Assembly (NCBI RefSeq): GCF_028462495.1 | Contig: NZ_JAQOWX010000063.1 | Span: 1-33,008, forward strand | Reading direction: 5' to 3' | DNA length: 33,008 nucleotides | DNA from: Roseateles_E sp005503085 | GTDB taxonomy: Bacteria > Pseudomonadota > Gammaproteobacteria > Burkholderiales > Burkholderiaceae_C | In this document: piece after piece, positions 22,741 through 30,330 of the stretch | Numbering within the stretch: position 1 is the stretch's first letter | Layout: each line of letters begins with the position of its first letter | Translations under genes and position numbers: made by a program | The notes under the pieces: generated by a model | Told to the model about the DNA's origin: nothing | Databases searched by the model: none | Seen by the model: only the letters and a program-made list of their open reading frames with translations

Positions 22741-23133
22741 ATGAGCCTACCCGACGACAACACCCCGACCAGCGCCTTCAAGAGCCGCTCCGGCCTCGCC
22801 CGCCTGTGGCGGGCCACCGGCTACTCCTGGGCCGGGCTGCGCGCCGCCTGGCGGCACGAGGCGGCGTTTCGCCAGGAGCTGGCGGTCGGCCTGCCGCTGA
22901 TCGCACTGGCCTGGTGGCTGGCGCCGGACCGCTGGCAGGCCCTGCTGCTGACGGCGGCCATCGTCCAGGTCTGGCTGGTCGAGTTGCTGAACTCGGCCAT
23001 CGAGGCCCTGGCCGATGCGGTGACGGTGGAGCGCCATCCGCTGCTGGGCCGGGCCAAGGACCTGGGCAGCGCGGCCGTGATGCTGAGCCTGCTGTTGGCC
23101 GTGGGCGTCTGGCTGGCCGTGTTCTGGCCTTGA
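22741..23133 (+). CDS. dgkA: Diacylglycerol kinase
   Basis: A 130-residue integral membrane enzyme that phosphorylates diacylglycerol to phosphatidic acid. Family signature: LVELLNSAIEALADAVTVERHPLLGRAKDLGSAAVML, read across residues about 78-115, with three hydrophobic helices and a short N-terminal amphipathic region. ATG 22741 is preferred over 22708 because DgkA proteins are 120-130 residues. It is divergent from the eptA-like gene across about 75 bases. The pairing makes sense because EptA releases diacylglycerol; dgkA genes are also linked to mcr-3 phosphoethanolamine transferases. Confidence 0.94.
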   Translation: MSLPDDNTPTSAFKSRSGLARLWRATGYSWAGLRAAWRHEAAFRQELAVGLPLIALAWWLAPDRWQALLLTAAIVQVWLVELLNSAIEALADAVTVERHPLLGRAKDLGSAAVMLSLLLAVGVWLAVFWP

Positions 23134-23158
23134 GCGGCCGGAGTTAGGATGCCGCCCC

Positions 23159-23542
23159 ATGAATCAGAAACTGGGTTGGGCTCTGGCGCTGGCGGCGCTG
23201 CTGGCGGGCGGCGTGTTCTTTGGCTGGCAGGGCGTGATCTTCGCGCTCACCGGCGTGGTGTTCTGGCTGCTGATGCAGTTCAGCCGGCTGATGCGGGTGA
23301 TGCGCATGGCCAAGGACGCGCCGATCGGCCATGTCGACAGCGCCGTGATGCTCAATGCCAAGCTGAAGGTCGGCATGCGCCTGCTGGAGGTGCTGCCGCT
23401 GGCCCGCAGCCTGGGCCGCAAGACCGCCAGCGAGCCGGAGACCTTTGTCTGGACCGATCCGGGCGGCAGCCAGGTCGAGATCGTGCTGGTCGATGGCCGC
23501 ATCACCGAGTGGCGCCTGCTGCGCCCTGCCGAGCCCGCTTAA
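23159..23542 (+). CDS. Small conserved membrane protein of unknown function
   Basis: A 127-residue protein with two adjacent hydrophobic helices (about 5-22 LGWALALAALLAGGVFFG and 24-42 GVIFALTGVVFWLLMQFSR), followed by a basic cytoplasmic segment and a short beta-rich C-terminus (FVWTDPGGSQVEIVLVDG, then EWRLLRP). I do not recognise the family. It lies 25 bases after dgkA and 31 bases before ilvE in the same direction, so it may be co-transcribed with either. Confidence 0.75.
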   Translation: MNQKLGWALALAALLAGGVFFGWQGVIFALTGVVFWLLMQFSRLMRVMRMAKDAPIGHVDSAVMLNAKLKVGMRLLEVLPLARSLGRKTASEPETFVWTDPGGSQVEIVLVDGRITEWRLLRPAEPA

Positions 23543-23573
23543 AATCCGCGCTTTCCCACGCAAGGAGCACCTC

Positions 23574-24497
23574 ATGTCCATGGAAGACCGCGACGGCAAG
23601 ATCTGGATGGATGGCCAACTGGTCGACTGGCGCGACGCCAAGATCCATGTGCTGAGCCATACCCTGCACTATGGCTGCGGCGCCTTCGAGGGCGTGCGCG
23701 CCTACAAGACCGACAAGGGCACGGCCATCTTCCGCCTGCGTGAGCACACCGAGCGCCTGTTCAACAGCGCCAAGATCCTGCGCATGAAGATCCCCTTCAG
23801 CATTGAGCAGGTCGAGGAAGCCCAAAAGCAGGTGGTGCGCGAGAACAAGCTGGAGAGCTGCTATCTGCGCCCGCTGACCTGGATAGGCTCGGAGAAGCTG
23901 GGCGTCAGCCCCAAGGGCAACAAGATCCACCTGATGGTCGCCGCCTGGGCCTGGGGCGCCTACCTCGGCGAGGAGGGTCTGAAGCGCGGCATCCGCGTCA
24001 AGACCAGCAGCTACACCCGCCACCACGTCAACATCACGATGACGCAAGCCAAAGCGGTGAGCAACTACACCAACTCCATCCTGGCCAATATGGAGGCTAC
24101 CGAGGACGGTTATGACGAGGCCTTGCTGCTGGACGCCTCGGGCTTTGTCTCCGAGGGCGCGGGCGAGAACCTGTTCGTGATCAAGAACGGCGTGGTCTAC
24201 ACGCCCGATCTGTCGGCCGGCGCGCTCAACGGCATCACCCGCAACACCATCTTCGCGATCTGCCAGGACCTGGGCCTGAAGCTGGTCGAGAAACGCATCA
24301 CGCGCGACGAGGTCTATATCTGCGACGAGGCCTTCTTCACCGGCACCGCCGCCGAGGTGACGCCGATCCGTGAGCTGGACCGCATCGAGCTGGGCGCGGG
24401 CAGCCGCGGCCCGATCACCGAGAAGATCCAGACGGCCTTCTTCGACATCGTCAACGGCCGCAACCCCAAGTACGCCGAGTGGCTGAGCCTGGTCTGA
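23574..24497 (+). CDS. ilvE: Branched-chain amino acid aminotransferase
   Basis: A 307-residue fold-type-IV PLP enzyme, the last step of valine, leucine and isoleucine synthesis. Signature segments: DGQLVDWRDAKIHVLSHTLHYG, GAFEGVRAYKTDKGTAIFRL, the PLP lysine in TMTQAKAVSNYTNS (near residue 160), EALLLDASGFVSEGAGENLF and GTAAEVTPIRELD. ATG 23574 has a CAAGGAG ribosome site. A zinc-finger protein follows after 19 bases in the same direction. No acquisition signs; an ordinary housekeeping gene. Confidence 0.96.
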   Translation: MSMEDRDGKIWMDGQLVDWRDAKIHVLSHTLHYGCGAFEGVRAYKTDKGTAIFRLREHTERLFNSAKILRMKIPFSIEQVEEAQKQVVRENKLESCYLRPLTWIGSEKLGVSPKGNKIHLMVAAWAWGAYLGEEGLKRGIRVKTSSYTRHHVNITMTQAKAVSNYTNSILANMEATEDGYDEALLLDASGFVSEGAGENLFVIKNGVVYTPDLSAGALNGITRNTIFAICQDLGLKLVEKRITRDEVYICDEAFFTGTAAEVTPIRELDRIELGAGSRGPITEKIQTAFFDIVNGRNPKYAEWLSLV

Positions 24498-24516
24498 TCA
24501 GACAGAGAAAAAGAAC

Positions 24517-24726
24517 ATGAGCGACACCAACAAATCCATCATCGAAGTCACCGCCCAGGACGTGCAAGGCCCCGGCGTCGTGGCCTGCCCCAACCCCAAG
24601 ATGGCGCTGTGGAGCAACCACCCCAAGGTCTTCATCGACGTCACGCACGAGGGCGGCGGCAAGTGCCCCTACTGCGGCACGGTTTACAAGCTCAAGGCCG
24701 GCGAAGTGCTGCACGGCGCCCACTGA
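24517..24726 (+). CDS. CHCC zinc-finger domain protein
   Basis: A 69-residue protein of the zf-CHCC family, related to the zinc-binding part of mitochondrial complex I subunit NDUFS6. The zinc ligands read Cys in VACPNPK, His in WSNHPKVFID or DVTHEGG, and the CPYCG pair followed by TVYKL. The function of the bacterial proteins is not established. It is 19 bases after ilvE, a placement common in betaproteobacteria as far as I recall. Confidence 0.9.
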   Translation: MSDTNKSIIEVTAQDVQGPGVVACPNPKMALWSNHPKVFIDVTHEGGGKCPYCGTVYKLKAGEVLHGAH

Positions 24727-24729
24727 GCG

Positions 24730-24747
24730 AGCGCCAAGCGGGGCGCT
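24730..24747. terminator. Short hairpin after the zinc-finger gene
   Basis: AGCGCC (24730-24735) pairs with GGCGCT (24742-24747) between convergent genes; an overlapping AAGCG/CGCTT pairing is also possible. No T tract, so only weak support for termination. Confidence 0.35.
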
Positions 24748-24769
24748 TGAGCCCCCCGCCTGCTCGGGC

Positions 24770-25318
24770 TTACATGCTGTAGAACACGTAATCGGCCTGA
24801 TAGGCCACCTGGCGGCGCTCGCCCTTGTTGGTCATGCCGCAGGCCGCCGCCGGCGCCACACCGCCCTGTGTCTTCAGGCGCTGGATGTGGCTGACACCCT
24901 GCATCGCGCCCATCCCGTTGGCTGCCGGGGTGGCCGGGTCGGCCTTGACCAGTTGCAGCGGGATATTGCCCGGCGTGCTCGGCGCCACGGCCAGCTGCTT
25001 GCCGGTGACCTTGGAGCCGTCATTGGCCTCCCAGGTCGGGCCGCCGTAATACTTGCCGACCACCGCGCCAGCCGCGTTCTTCAGCGTCGCCACCGGGGTG
25101 ACAAAGACCCACTCGTACTGGCCGGCCGCCTTCTCGCGGCATTCATAGGTGATCTCGCCGGCGCCGACGGTCCACATCGTCTGCTTGCTGCCGGCCGGCG
25201 CGCGCACCGCTTCGGGCAGCGCGGCGTTGTCGACCATGCTTGTCATCATCGGCGTCGAGGCGCAGGCGCCCAGCAGGGCGACCGGCAGCAGCAGCAGCAG
25301 CAGGGACGTCTTTTTCAT
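24770..25318 (-). CDS. DUF3455 lipoprotein
   Basis: About 182 residues from ATG 25318, which has a GAGGAG ribosome site; the frame extends upstream to 25384 but that part contains the promoter. A lipoprotein signal is clear: MKKTSLLLLLLPVALLGAC with Cys at about residue 19. The mature part matches DUF3455: ITYECREKAAGQYEWVFVTP, VGKYYGGPTWEANDGSKV, IPLQLVKAD, VSHIQRLKTQGGVAP and the closing YQADYVFYSM. Function unknown. Its promoter (25354-25383) matches that of the adjacent ECF sigma operon, so it is probably a target of that sigma factor. Confidence 0.9.
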   Translation of the reverse strand: MKKTSLLLLLLPVALLGACASTPMMTSMVDNAALPEAVRAPAGSKQTMWTVGAGEITYECREKAAGQYEWVFVTPVATLKNAAGAVVGKYYGGPTWEANDGSKVTGKQLAVAPSTPGNIPLQLVKADPATPAANGMGAMQGVSHIQRLKTQGGVAPAAACGMTNKGERRQVAYQADYVFYSM

Positions 25319-25353
25319 CGCGAACTCCTCGAAGGGTTGGGGGTGGAGTCCCC

Positions 25354-25383
25354 TCTTACGCAGCCCTGCGAGGATCGGATGCA
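25354..25383 (-). promoter_or_regulatory. ECF sigma promoter of the DUF3455 gene
   Basis: On the minus strand TGCATCC (25383-25377) and CGTAAGA (25360-25354) are separated by 16 bases, exactly as in front of the sigma gene. The predicted transcript starts near 25347, giving a leader of about 29 bases with a ribosome site. The -35 region lies just past the 3' end of the anti-sigma gene. Confidence 0.65.
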
Positions 25384-25394
25384 AAGAAAAAGAA

Positions 25395-26078
25395 CTAGAT
25401 GTGGCCGGCCGAGACGATAGGTCCGGTCGGCGCGCCGGTCGGCGAGCCGCCGCTGGGCTCCAGGCTGACGGCGAAGGCCGCCGTGTCCTGCAGCAGATGG
25501 GCGCGCAGCACGGTCGTCGCTGCCGCTGCCGTCGAGACCAGGCCCAGCGAGCGCGGCGCCCCCTTGCCCGGCACAGCCCACAGCTCCAGCGCCCGGCCCT
25601 GTTCCACCGTCAGCTCGCCCAGCGGCTTCAGCACCAGGGCACCGCCGTCGGCGCTGACGCTGGCAACAAAGCCGGCCTTGGCGAAGCCGGCGCCCTCGGG
25701 CGTCGCGTTCAGCACGATCACCAGCGGCGGCTGCACCGGCTGCGGCTGGGCCAGCAGCAGAGCCAGGGCCAGGGCACCGGTGCCGGCCACGCCGGCAAAG
25801 CCCTGCCACAGGCCCAGGCGCTGCCACCAGCTCGGCGAGCGCTCGGGCTCGCCGAACAGGCGGCGCTGCACCGCAGCCCAGACCTGGGGCGGCGGCGTCA
25901 CCGGCGCCACCGGCGCGGCCAGCGGCTGCAGGCGCTGCTGCCAGGCCTGCACGGCGTCCTGCAGGGCTGGATGGGCCGGCAGCAGGCGCTCGAAGCGCCG
26001 CCGTGCACCACCGCGCAGCACACCCAGCGCATATTCGGCGGCCAGTTTCTCGGCCAGATCGGGGCGGCTGTAGTCCAT
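25395..26078 (-). CDS. RskA-type anti-sigma factor
   Basis: A 227-residue membrane protein. Residues about 8-60 form the cytoplasmic anti-sigma helices (LAAEYALGVLRGGARRRFERLL, then VQAWQQRLQPL) without the HxxxCxxC zinc motif. A single membrane helix follows at about 92-112 (FAGVAGTGALALALLLAQ). The periplasmic RskA domain includes PPLVIVLNATPEG, ALELWAVPGKGAPRSLGLV and the closing FAVSLEPSGGSPTGAPTGPI. It would hold the sigma factor inactive until released by regulated proteolysis or redox change. Its ATG overlaps the sigma stop by one base (TGATG), so the pair is made together. Confidence 0.9.
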   Translation of the reverse strand: MDYSRPDLAEKLAAEYALGVLRGGARRRFERLLPAHPALQDAVQAWQQRLQPLAAPVAPVTPPPQVWAAVQRRLFGEPERSPSWWQRLGLWQGFAGVAGTGALALALLLAQPQPVQPPLVIVLNATPEGAGFAKAGFVASVSADGGALVLKPLGELTVEQGRALELWAVPGKGAPRSLGLVSTAAAATTVLRAHLLQDTAAFAVSLEPSGGSPTGAPTGPIVSAGHI

Positions 26079-26728
26079 CAGAGCGCTCCCTTGCTGGCGC
26101 CGACCAGGCCGGCCGCGCGGTCCAGGCAGTTGCGCAGGCTTTGCAGGCCACGCCGCACCCAGCTCTTGACCGTGCCCAGCGGCTGGCTCATCTGCTGGGC
26201 CACCTCGGCATGGGACAAGCCCTGGTAATAGGCCAGCGCCAGGCTGGAGCGCTGCTCGCCGCTCAAGGCCTGCATGCAGCGCTGCAGCTCATGGGCCTGG
26301 CTGGCGGCGTCGAGCAGGTCCAGCGGGCCGGCTTCGGCGCTGGGCATGGCCTCCAGCAGATCGCGTTCGCCACCCTCATCGCTGCCATCGTCCAGGCCCT
26401 GGAAGCGGCTGACGGTGGCCGGCTCGGCGGCGCGCCGGCGCAGGCTGTCGATCGCGCGGTTGCGGGCCAGGCTGGTCAGCCAGGTCAGCGGCTGGGCCAG
26501 CCGGGCATCGAAGCCGCTGGCGGCGCGCCAGATATTGACGAACACCTCCTGCAGCACCTCCTCGGCCTGGGCCCGGTCATGGTTGATGCGCAGCACCACA
26601 CCGAACAGCTGGGCGCTGGTGGCGCGGTACAGGGCCTCGAAGGCCTGGCGGTCGCCCAGGGCGGTGCGGGCGAGCAGCTGGGCCAGTTCCTGGCTGCGCT
26701 CGCTCCATGCGGGGTTGGGTGTGCTCAT
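26078..26728 (-). CDS. ECF RNA polymerase sigma factor, SigK/RpoE-like
   Basis: A 216-residue sigma factor. Region 2 spans about 25-95 (DRQAFEALYRATSAQLFGVV, QAEEVLQEVFVNIWRAA, PLTWLTSLARNRAIDSLRRR) and region 4 about 150-205 (SLALAYYQGLSHAEVAQQM, LGTVKSWVRRGLQSLRNCL). The linker between them is long and acidic. It is coupled to an RskA-type anti-sigma gene, so it belongs to the SigK-like group. Its promoter TGCATCC-N16-CGTAAGA ends only seven bases before ATG 26728, so the mRNA may start at or next to the start codon. The same promoter precedes the DUF3455 lipoprotein gene. Confidence 0.93.
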   Translation of the reverse strand: MSTPNPAWSERSQELAQLLARTALGDRQAFEALYRATSAQLFGVVLRINHDRAQAEEVLQEVFVNIWRAASGFDARLAQPLTWLTSLARNRAIDSLRRRAAEPATVSRFQGLDDGSDEGGERDLLEAMPSAEAGPLDLLDAASQAHELQRCMQALSGEQRSSLALAYYQGLSHAEVAQQMSQPLGTVKSWVRRGLQSLRNCLDRAAGLVGASKGAL

Positions 26729-26735
26729 GCCCCAT

Positions 26736-26765
26736 TCTTACGTGCCGGCCTGGCATTTGGATGCA
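26736..26765 (-). promoter_or_regulatory. Autoregulatory ECF promoter of the sigma/anti-sigma operon
   Basis: Minus-strand TGCATCC (26765-26759), 16-base spacer, CGTAAGA (26742-26736). Matches the DUF3455 promoter in both boxes and spacing. ECF sigma factors usually drive their own operon, supporting recognition by the adjacent sigma factor. Confidence 0.65.
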
Positions 26766-26819
26766 TGGACAACCCTTTGACATGCCGGCGCCGCCCCCGC
26801 TTCTTACAATCGGCCCATC

Positions 26820-27269
26820 ATGATGCGACCCAAAGCCCAGACCGCCGCCCTGCTCGCTGCGCCGGAAGACACCGAGCAACAGTTCTACGAGGCGCTGCAA
26901 AGCGCCGATCTGGAGCGGCTGATGGAGGTCTGGGCCGATGAGGAGGAAGTCTCCTGCGTGCACCCCGGCGGCCCGCGCGTTGTCGGCCTGGGCGCCATTC
27001 GTGCGGCTTTCGAGTCGGTGTTCGGCCAGGGCGCGATCTCGGTCCATCCCGAGCGGGTGCGGCGCCTGCACACCGGCGACACCGCCATCCACCAGGTGCT
27101 GGAGAGAGTTCAGGTGCAGGGCCCCGAGGGCCAGCAAAGCGCCTGGGTCATTGCCACCAATGTCTATCTGAAGACCGCGATGGGCTGGCGCATGGTGGTC
27201 CACCATGCCAGCCCCGGCACCGCGCACGATATCCAGGAAGTGGTCGAGGAACCGGCCACCCTGCATTGA
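26820..27269 (+). CDS. NTF2-like (SnoaL/DUF4440-type) protein
   Basis: A 149-residue soluble protein with an NTF2-like fold: helix EDTEQQFYEALQSADLERLMEVW, the pocket entrance DEEEVSCVHPGGPRVVGLGAI, helix RAAFESVFGQG and the closing strands SAWVIATNVYLKTAMGWRMVVHHAS. Proteins of this kind include small isomerases and ligand-binding proteins; no catalytic set can be assigned. Two in-frame ATGs lie at 26820 and 26823. Its stop overlaps the start of the YheT-like gene (TGATG), so the two are coupled. It is divergent from the ECF sigma gene. Confidence 0.85.
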   Translation: MMRPKAQTAALLAAPEDTEQQFYEALQSADLERLMEVWADEEEVSCVHPGGPRVVGLGAIRAAFESVFGQGAISVHPERVRRLHTGDTAIHQVLERVQVQGPEGQQSAWVIATNVYLKTAMGWRMVVHHASPGTAHDIQEVVEEPATLH

Positions 27270-28243
27270 TGGTGCTCGCCTACCGGGCGCCGCCGGGGCG
27301 GCCCGGCGGCCATGCGCAGACCATCTGGCCGGCACTGTTCTCGCGCCGCTTCGAAGACGCGGCGCCGCAGTTCCGGCGCGAGCGCTGGATCACGCCGGAC
27401 GGCGACTTCGTCGATGTCGATTTTCTCGACGCGCCGCCCAGCCCCGGCCAGCCCCTGCTGGTGCTGTTCCACGGCCTGGAAGGCAGCTCGCAAAGCCAGT
27501 ATGTGCAGGCCTTCGCGGCCATCGCCCGCGCGCGCGGCTGGGCCTTCGCGCTGCCGCATTTCCGCGGCTGCTCGGGCGAGCTGAACCTGGCGCCACGCGC
27601 CTACCACTCGGGCGACTTCGAAGAGATCGGCTGGATGCTGGCCCGGCTCAAGGCCGGCCACCCCGGGCCGCTGATCGCGGCCGGCGTCTCGCTGGGCGGC
27701 AATGCCCTGCTGCGCTGGGCCGAGGAGATGGGACAGAGCGCAGCGGCCACCGCGCGCGCGGTCTGCTCGATTTGCTCGCCGGTGGACCTGGCGGCCTCCG
27801 GCCACGCGATCGGCCGCGGCTTCAACCGCCTGGTCTATACCCGCATGTTCCTGCGCACCATGGTGCCCAAGGCTTTGCGCAAGCTGCAGCAGCACCCGGG
27901 TCTGTTCGACGGCGAGCGGCTGCGCCAGGCGCGCGATCTCTACGAGTTCGACAATCTGTTCACCGCGCCGCTGCACGGTTTTCGCGACACCGAAGACTAC
28001 TGGTCGCGCGCCTCGGCCAAGCCGCATCTACGCCAAATCCGCATCCCGGCCCTGGTGCTGAACACGCTCAACGACCCCTTTGTGCCGGCCGCCTGCCTGC
28101 CCGGCCCGGCCGACACCGGCTCCCATGTGACCCTGTGGCAGCCACCCCAGGGCGGCCATGTCGGCTTCCCGGCCGGCGCACCGCCGGGCCATGTGCTTGC
28201 GATGCCGGGCCAGGTCTGTGACTGGCTGGCGCAGGCGCTTTAG
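27269..28243 (+). CDS. yheT: YheT-family alpha/beta hydrolase
   Basis: A 324-residue cytoplasmic hydrolase of the YheT/AB-hydrolase-4 family (UPF0017). Characteristic segments: GGHAQTIWPALFSR at the start, LLVLFHGLEGSSQSQYVQAF, PHFRGCSGELNLAPRAYHSGD, the nucleophile elbow AGVSLGGNALLRW and a C-terminal His in QGGHVGFP. Members are thought to be esterases; the physiological substrate in bacteria is unknown. Coupled to the NTF2-like gene upstream and followed after ten bases by a conserved unknown. Confidence 0.93.
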   Translation: MVLAYRAPPGRPGGHAQTIWPALFSRRFEDAAPQFRRERWITPDGDFVDVDFLDAPPSPGQPLLVLFHGLEGSSQSQYVQAFAAIARARGWAFALPHFRGCSGELNLAPRAYHSGDFEEIGWMLARLKAGHPGPLIAAGVSLGGNALLRWAEEMGQSAAATARAVCSICSPVDLAASGHAIGRGFNRLVYTRMFLRTMVPKALRKLQQHPGLFDGERLRQARDLYEFDNLFTAPLHGFRDTEDYWSRASAKPHLRQIRIPALVLNTLNDPFVPAACLPGPADTGSHVTLWQPPQGGHVGFPAGAPPGHVLAMPGQVCDWLAQAL

Positions 28244-28253
28244 ACTGCCGTCC

Positions 28254-28802
28254 ATGGACCCCATCGTCGAAGCCGCGCTGAAGAAATGGCCCAACGTCCC
28301 CCATTGCTACGGCTGGCTGGCGCTGGACGCGCGCGGCGACTGGTATATGCGCGACGAGCGCATCCAGGCGGCCGGGCCCTTCCCGCAAGTCAAGGGCAGC
28401 CGCATCAATCACGAGAAACTGCGCGAGTTCATCGAGCGCAACTACGCCGCCGATGAGCAGGGCGCCTGGTTCTTCCAGAACGGGCCGCAGCGCGTCTATG
28501 TCGAGCTGGAGGCCGCGCCTTGGGTCTGGCGGCTGACCAAGGGCCCGACGGGTGCGCCGCAGATCCACAGCCACACCGGGCTGCCGGCCCACCAGGTGGA
28601 CGCCGTCTGGCTCGACGAACAGGACCGGCTGCTGCTGAGCACCGAGCTGGGCCTGGGCCTGGTGCACAGCCTGGACATGGAGCTGGCCGCCGACGCCGTC
28701 GAGGCCGGGCTGTGGCAGCCCGAGCCCTGCAGCCATGCCGAGCTGCTGCGCCGCCACGGCGTGGTCGACCGACCGGTCGCCAGCGCTCAGTCAGGTCGAT
28801 AG
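28254..28802 (+). CDS. Conserved DUF protein next to YheT
   Basis: A 182-residue protein starting at ATG 28254 (MDPIVEAALKKWPNVPHCYGWL); the longer frame lies inside the yheT 3' end. It is rich in aromatic residues and short strands (DARGDWYMRDER, GAWFFQNGPQRVYVELEAAPWVWRL, LLLSTELGLGLVHSLDMEL). I recall it as a conserved betaproteobacterial DUF found beside yheT but am not sure of the family number. No membrane segment, signal or catalytic motif. It overlaps the last 16 bases of the convergent binding-protein gene. Confidence 0.8.
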   Translation: MDPIVEAALKKWPNVPHCYGWLALDARGDWYMRDERIQAAGPFPQVKGSRINHEKLREFIERNYAADEQGAWFFQNGPQRVYVELEAAPWVWRLTKGPTGAPQIHSHTGLPAHQVDAVWLDEQDRLLLSTELGLGLVHSLDMELAADAVEAGLWQPEPCSHAELLRRHGVVDRPVASAQSGR

Positions 28803-29551
28803 GGCGGCAGCTCGCGCAGCCGCGCGGTCTCGGCCCACCAGCGCTCGGCCAGCTCGCGCTGCACCGGCAGCAGCCCCGGGGCCAGCGCGGCGTAGTAGTC
28901 CACCGCCAGAAAGGGCTGCGGCAGCAGAGTCAGGTCTTGCAGATCCGCCACGCGCATCGCGTGGCGCAGGTCTTCCTCGATGCCGACAGCAAGGTCGACC
29001 CTGCCGGCCAGGAGCTTGCCCAGCAGCTGGCGGGTGTTGAGGGCGGCGCTGTCGACCTTGAAGCCCTGGCTCTGCAAGGCCTCGGTGGCCGAGCGCATCG
29101 TCGCGCGCGCACCGACGGTCAGCGCGGCGGGCTCGGCCCCATGCATCTGGCGGCCATCCCAGACCAGCTCACGACCGGCGCGCTTGACCCACATCAGGCG
29201 CAGATGCGCCAGCCTGCGCGTGCGGTCAACGGCGCCATGGCGCATCGGGAAGCCCAGCTCGGCCATGTTGTGCGCTGTCGGCGCGGCCAGCGTGGCTTCG
29301 ACTTGAGCACTGTCCAGCATCAGGCGGCAGCGCAGCGGCGGCAGCCTCAGCAGCTCGACCCGCAGGCCGGCCGCCTCGCCGGCATCGATCAACAGGCGCT
29401 CGGCCACGCCCAGGCGCTGCGGATTGTTGTGCAGATAGGGTGGCACGACGATGTCGGTGACGCAGACGCGCCAGTCCACCGGCTGTGCGGCCAGCGGTGC
29501 TGCCTGCCATGCCAGCAGGACCATCAAAATCCATCCCTGGAATATCTTCAC
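28787..29551 (-). CDS. Periplasmic amino-acid-binding-like protein
   Basis: About 254 residues from GTG 29551 (VKIFQGWILMVLLAWQAAPLAAQP), which begins a plausible signal peptide; a GTG at 29578 would start inside the terminator of the neighbouring gene. The mature part resembles the SBP_bac_3 (type 2) fold: WRVCVTDIVVPPYLHNNPQR, ERLLIDAGEAAGLRVELLRLP, GFKVDSAALNTRQLLGKLLAGRVDLAVGIEED in order. No transporter genes accompany it, so it may be a stand-alone sensor or quorum-type binding protein. The start codon is uncertain. Confidence 0.75.
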   Translation of the reverse strand: MKIFQGWILMVLLAWQAAPLAAQPVDWRVCVTDIVVPPYLHNNPQRLGVAERLLIDAGEAAGLRVELLRLPPLRCRLMLDSAQVEATLAAPTAHNMAELGFPMRHGAVDRTRRLAHLRLMWVKRAGRELVWDGRQMHGAEPAALTVGARATMRSATEALQSQGFKVDSAALNTRQLLGKLLAGRVDLAVGIEEDLRHAMRVADLQDLTLLPQPFLAVDYYAALAPGLLPVQRELAERWWAETARLRELPPYRPD

Positions 29552-29578
29552 GCCGCCAGCATAGCCGCGCGCGGGCAC

Positions 29579-29601
29579 AAAAAAACCGGCCGAGGCCGGT
29601 T
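29579..29601 (-). terminator. Intrinsic terminator of the cytochrome c5 gene
   Basis: On the minus strand an eight-base-pair stem (AACCGGCC with GGCCGGTT, two-base centre GA/TC) runs directly into seven T residues. It lies 35 bases beyond the cytochrome stop, a textbook Rho-independent terminator. Confidence 0.85.
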
Positions 29602-29635
29602 GTTGGCGGGGCGCGCCAGCGCCGCCGGTTCTTGA

Positions 29636-30193
29636 TTACTGCGCGGCGGACGCGGCCGGGGCCGGGGCCTTCGGTTCATCGAACTTGGCGCCGCCCTGGT
29701 TGCCCATATAGACCACCGCACGAGCGATCTCGAAGTCGCTGTGATCGCCGCCGCCCTGAGCACCCATCGCGCCCTTGCCCTTCAAGGCCGAGGTCAGCAG
29801 CGTGTCGAAACCGGTCTTGATGCGCGGGCCCCAGGCGGCAGCATCGGCCAGCTTGGGAGCACCGGCCACACCGGCGCCATGGCAGGCCGCGCACTGGGCC
29901 TGGTAGACCTGCTCGCCGGTCTTCAGCGCGCTGGCGTCGGACAGGTCCTTGATCTCGATCGCGCCGACCGGCTGGATGCGGGCGGCCACCGCCTGCTCCG
30001 CCAGACCCTCGCTGCCGGCGGCCGGCTTGCTGTCCGAGGTCACATAGCTGGCCAGCATCACGATCACGATCACCGGCACAACAAAGGCAAACGCCACGGC
30101 CCAGATCAGCTGCTTGGGTGTCTTGATCGGTCCCTCATGCGCCTCTTCGTGCTGGGCGTCGTGGTCGTGCACGTGGTCTTGGGTTCCGCTCAT
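29636..30193 (-). CDS. Membrane-anchored cytochrome c5
   Basis: A 185-residue protein. The first 23 residues are His/Asp/Glu rich (DHVHDHDAQHEEAHE), followed by one membrane helix at about 28-50 (LIWAVAFAFVVPVIVIVMLASY) and a periplasmic c5 domain. Haem attaches at C101-A-A-C-H105, and the axial ligand is Met143 in KGKGAMGAQGG; GVAGAPKLADAAAWGPRI and IARAVVYMGNQGG complete the c5 pattern. It probably carries electrons between a bc1-type donor and a terminal oxidase. The His-rich cytoplasmic head is unusual and could bind metal. It has its own terminator and lies divergent from tRNA-Arg. Confidence 0.92.
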   Translation of the reverse strand: MSGTQDHVHDHDAQHEEAHEGPIKTPKQLIWAVAFAFVVPVIVIVMLASYVTSDSKPAAGSEGLAEQAVAARIQPVGAIEIKDLSDASALKTGEQVYQAQCAACHGAGVAGAPKLADAAAWGPRIKTGFDTLLTSALKGKGAMGAQGGGDHSDFEIARAVVYMGNQGGAKFDEPKAPAPAASAAQ

Positions 30194-30330
30194 GAAATCC
30201 TCGTTGGCGTCGGGCAGTGGAGTAGATCGGGCCCCCGCTCAGGCGCGGGCAGCACAACCGCGAGATTATAGCGAGCCCCCACCGGCCTTCGGCGTTGGGG
30301 GCCACAAGCGCTGCTAGAATGCGACGCGCT

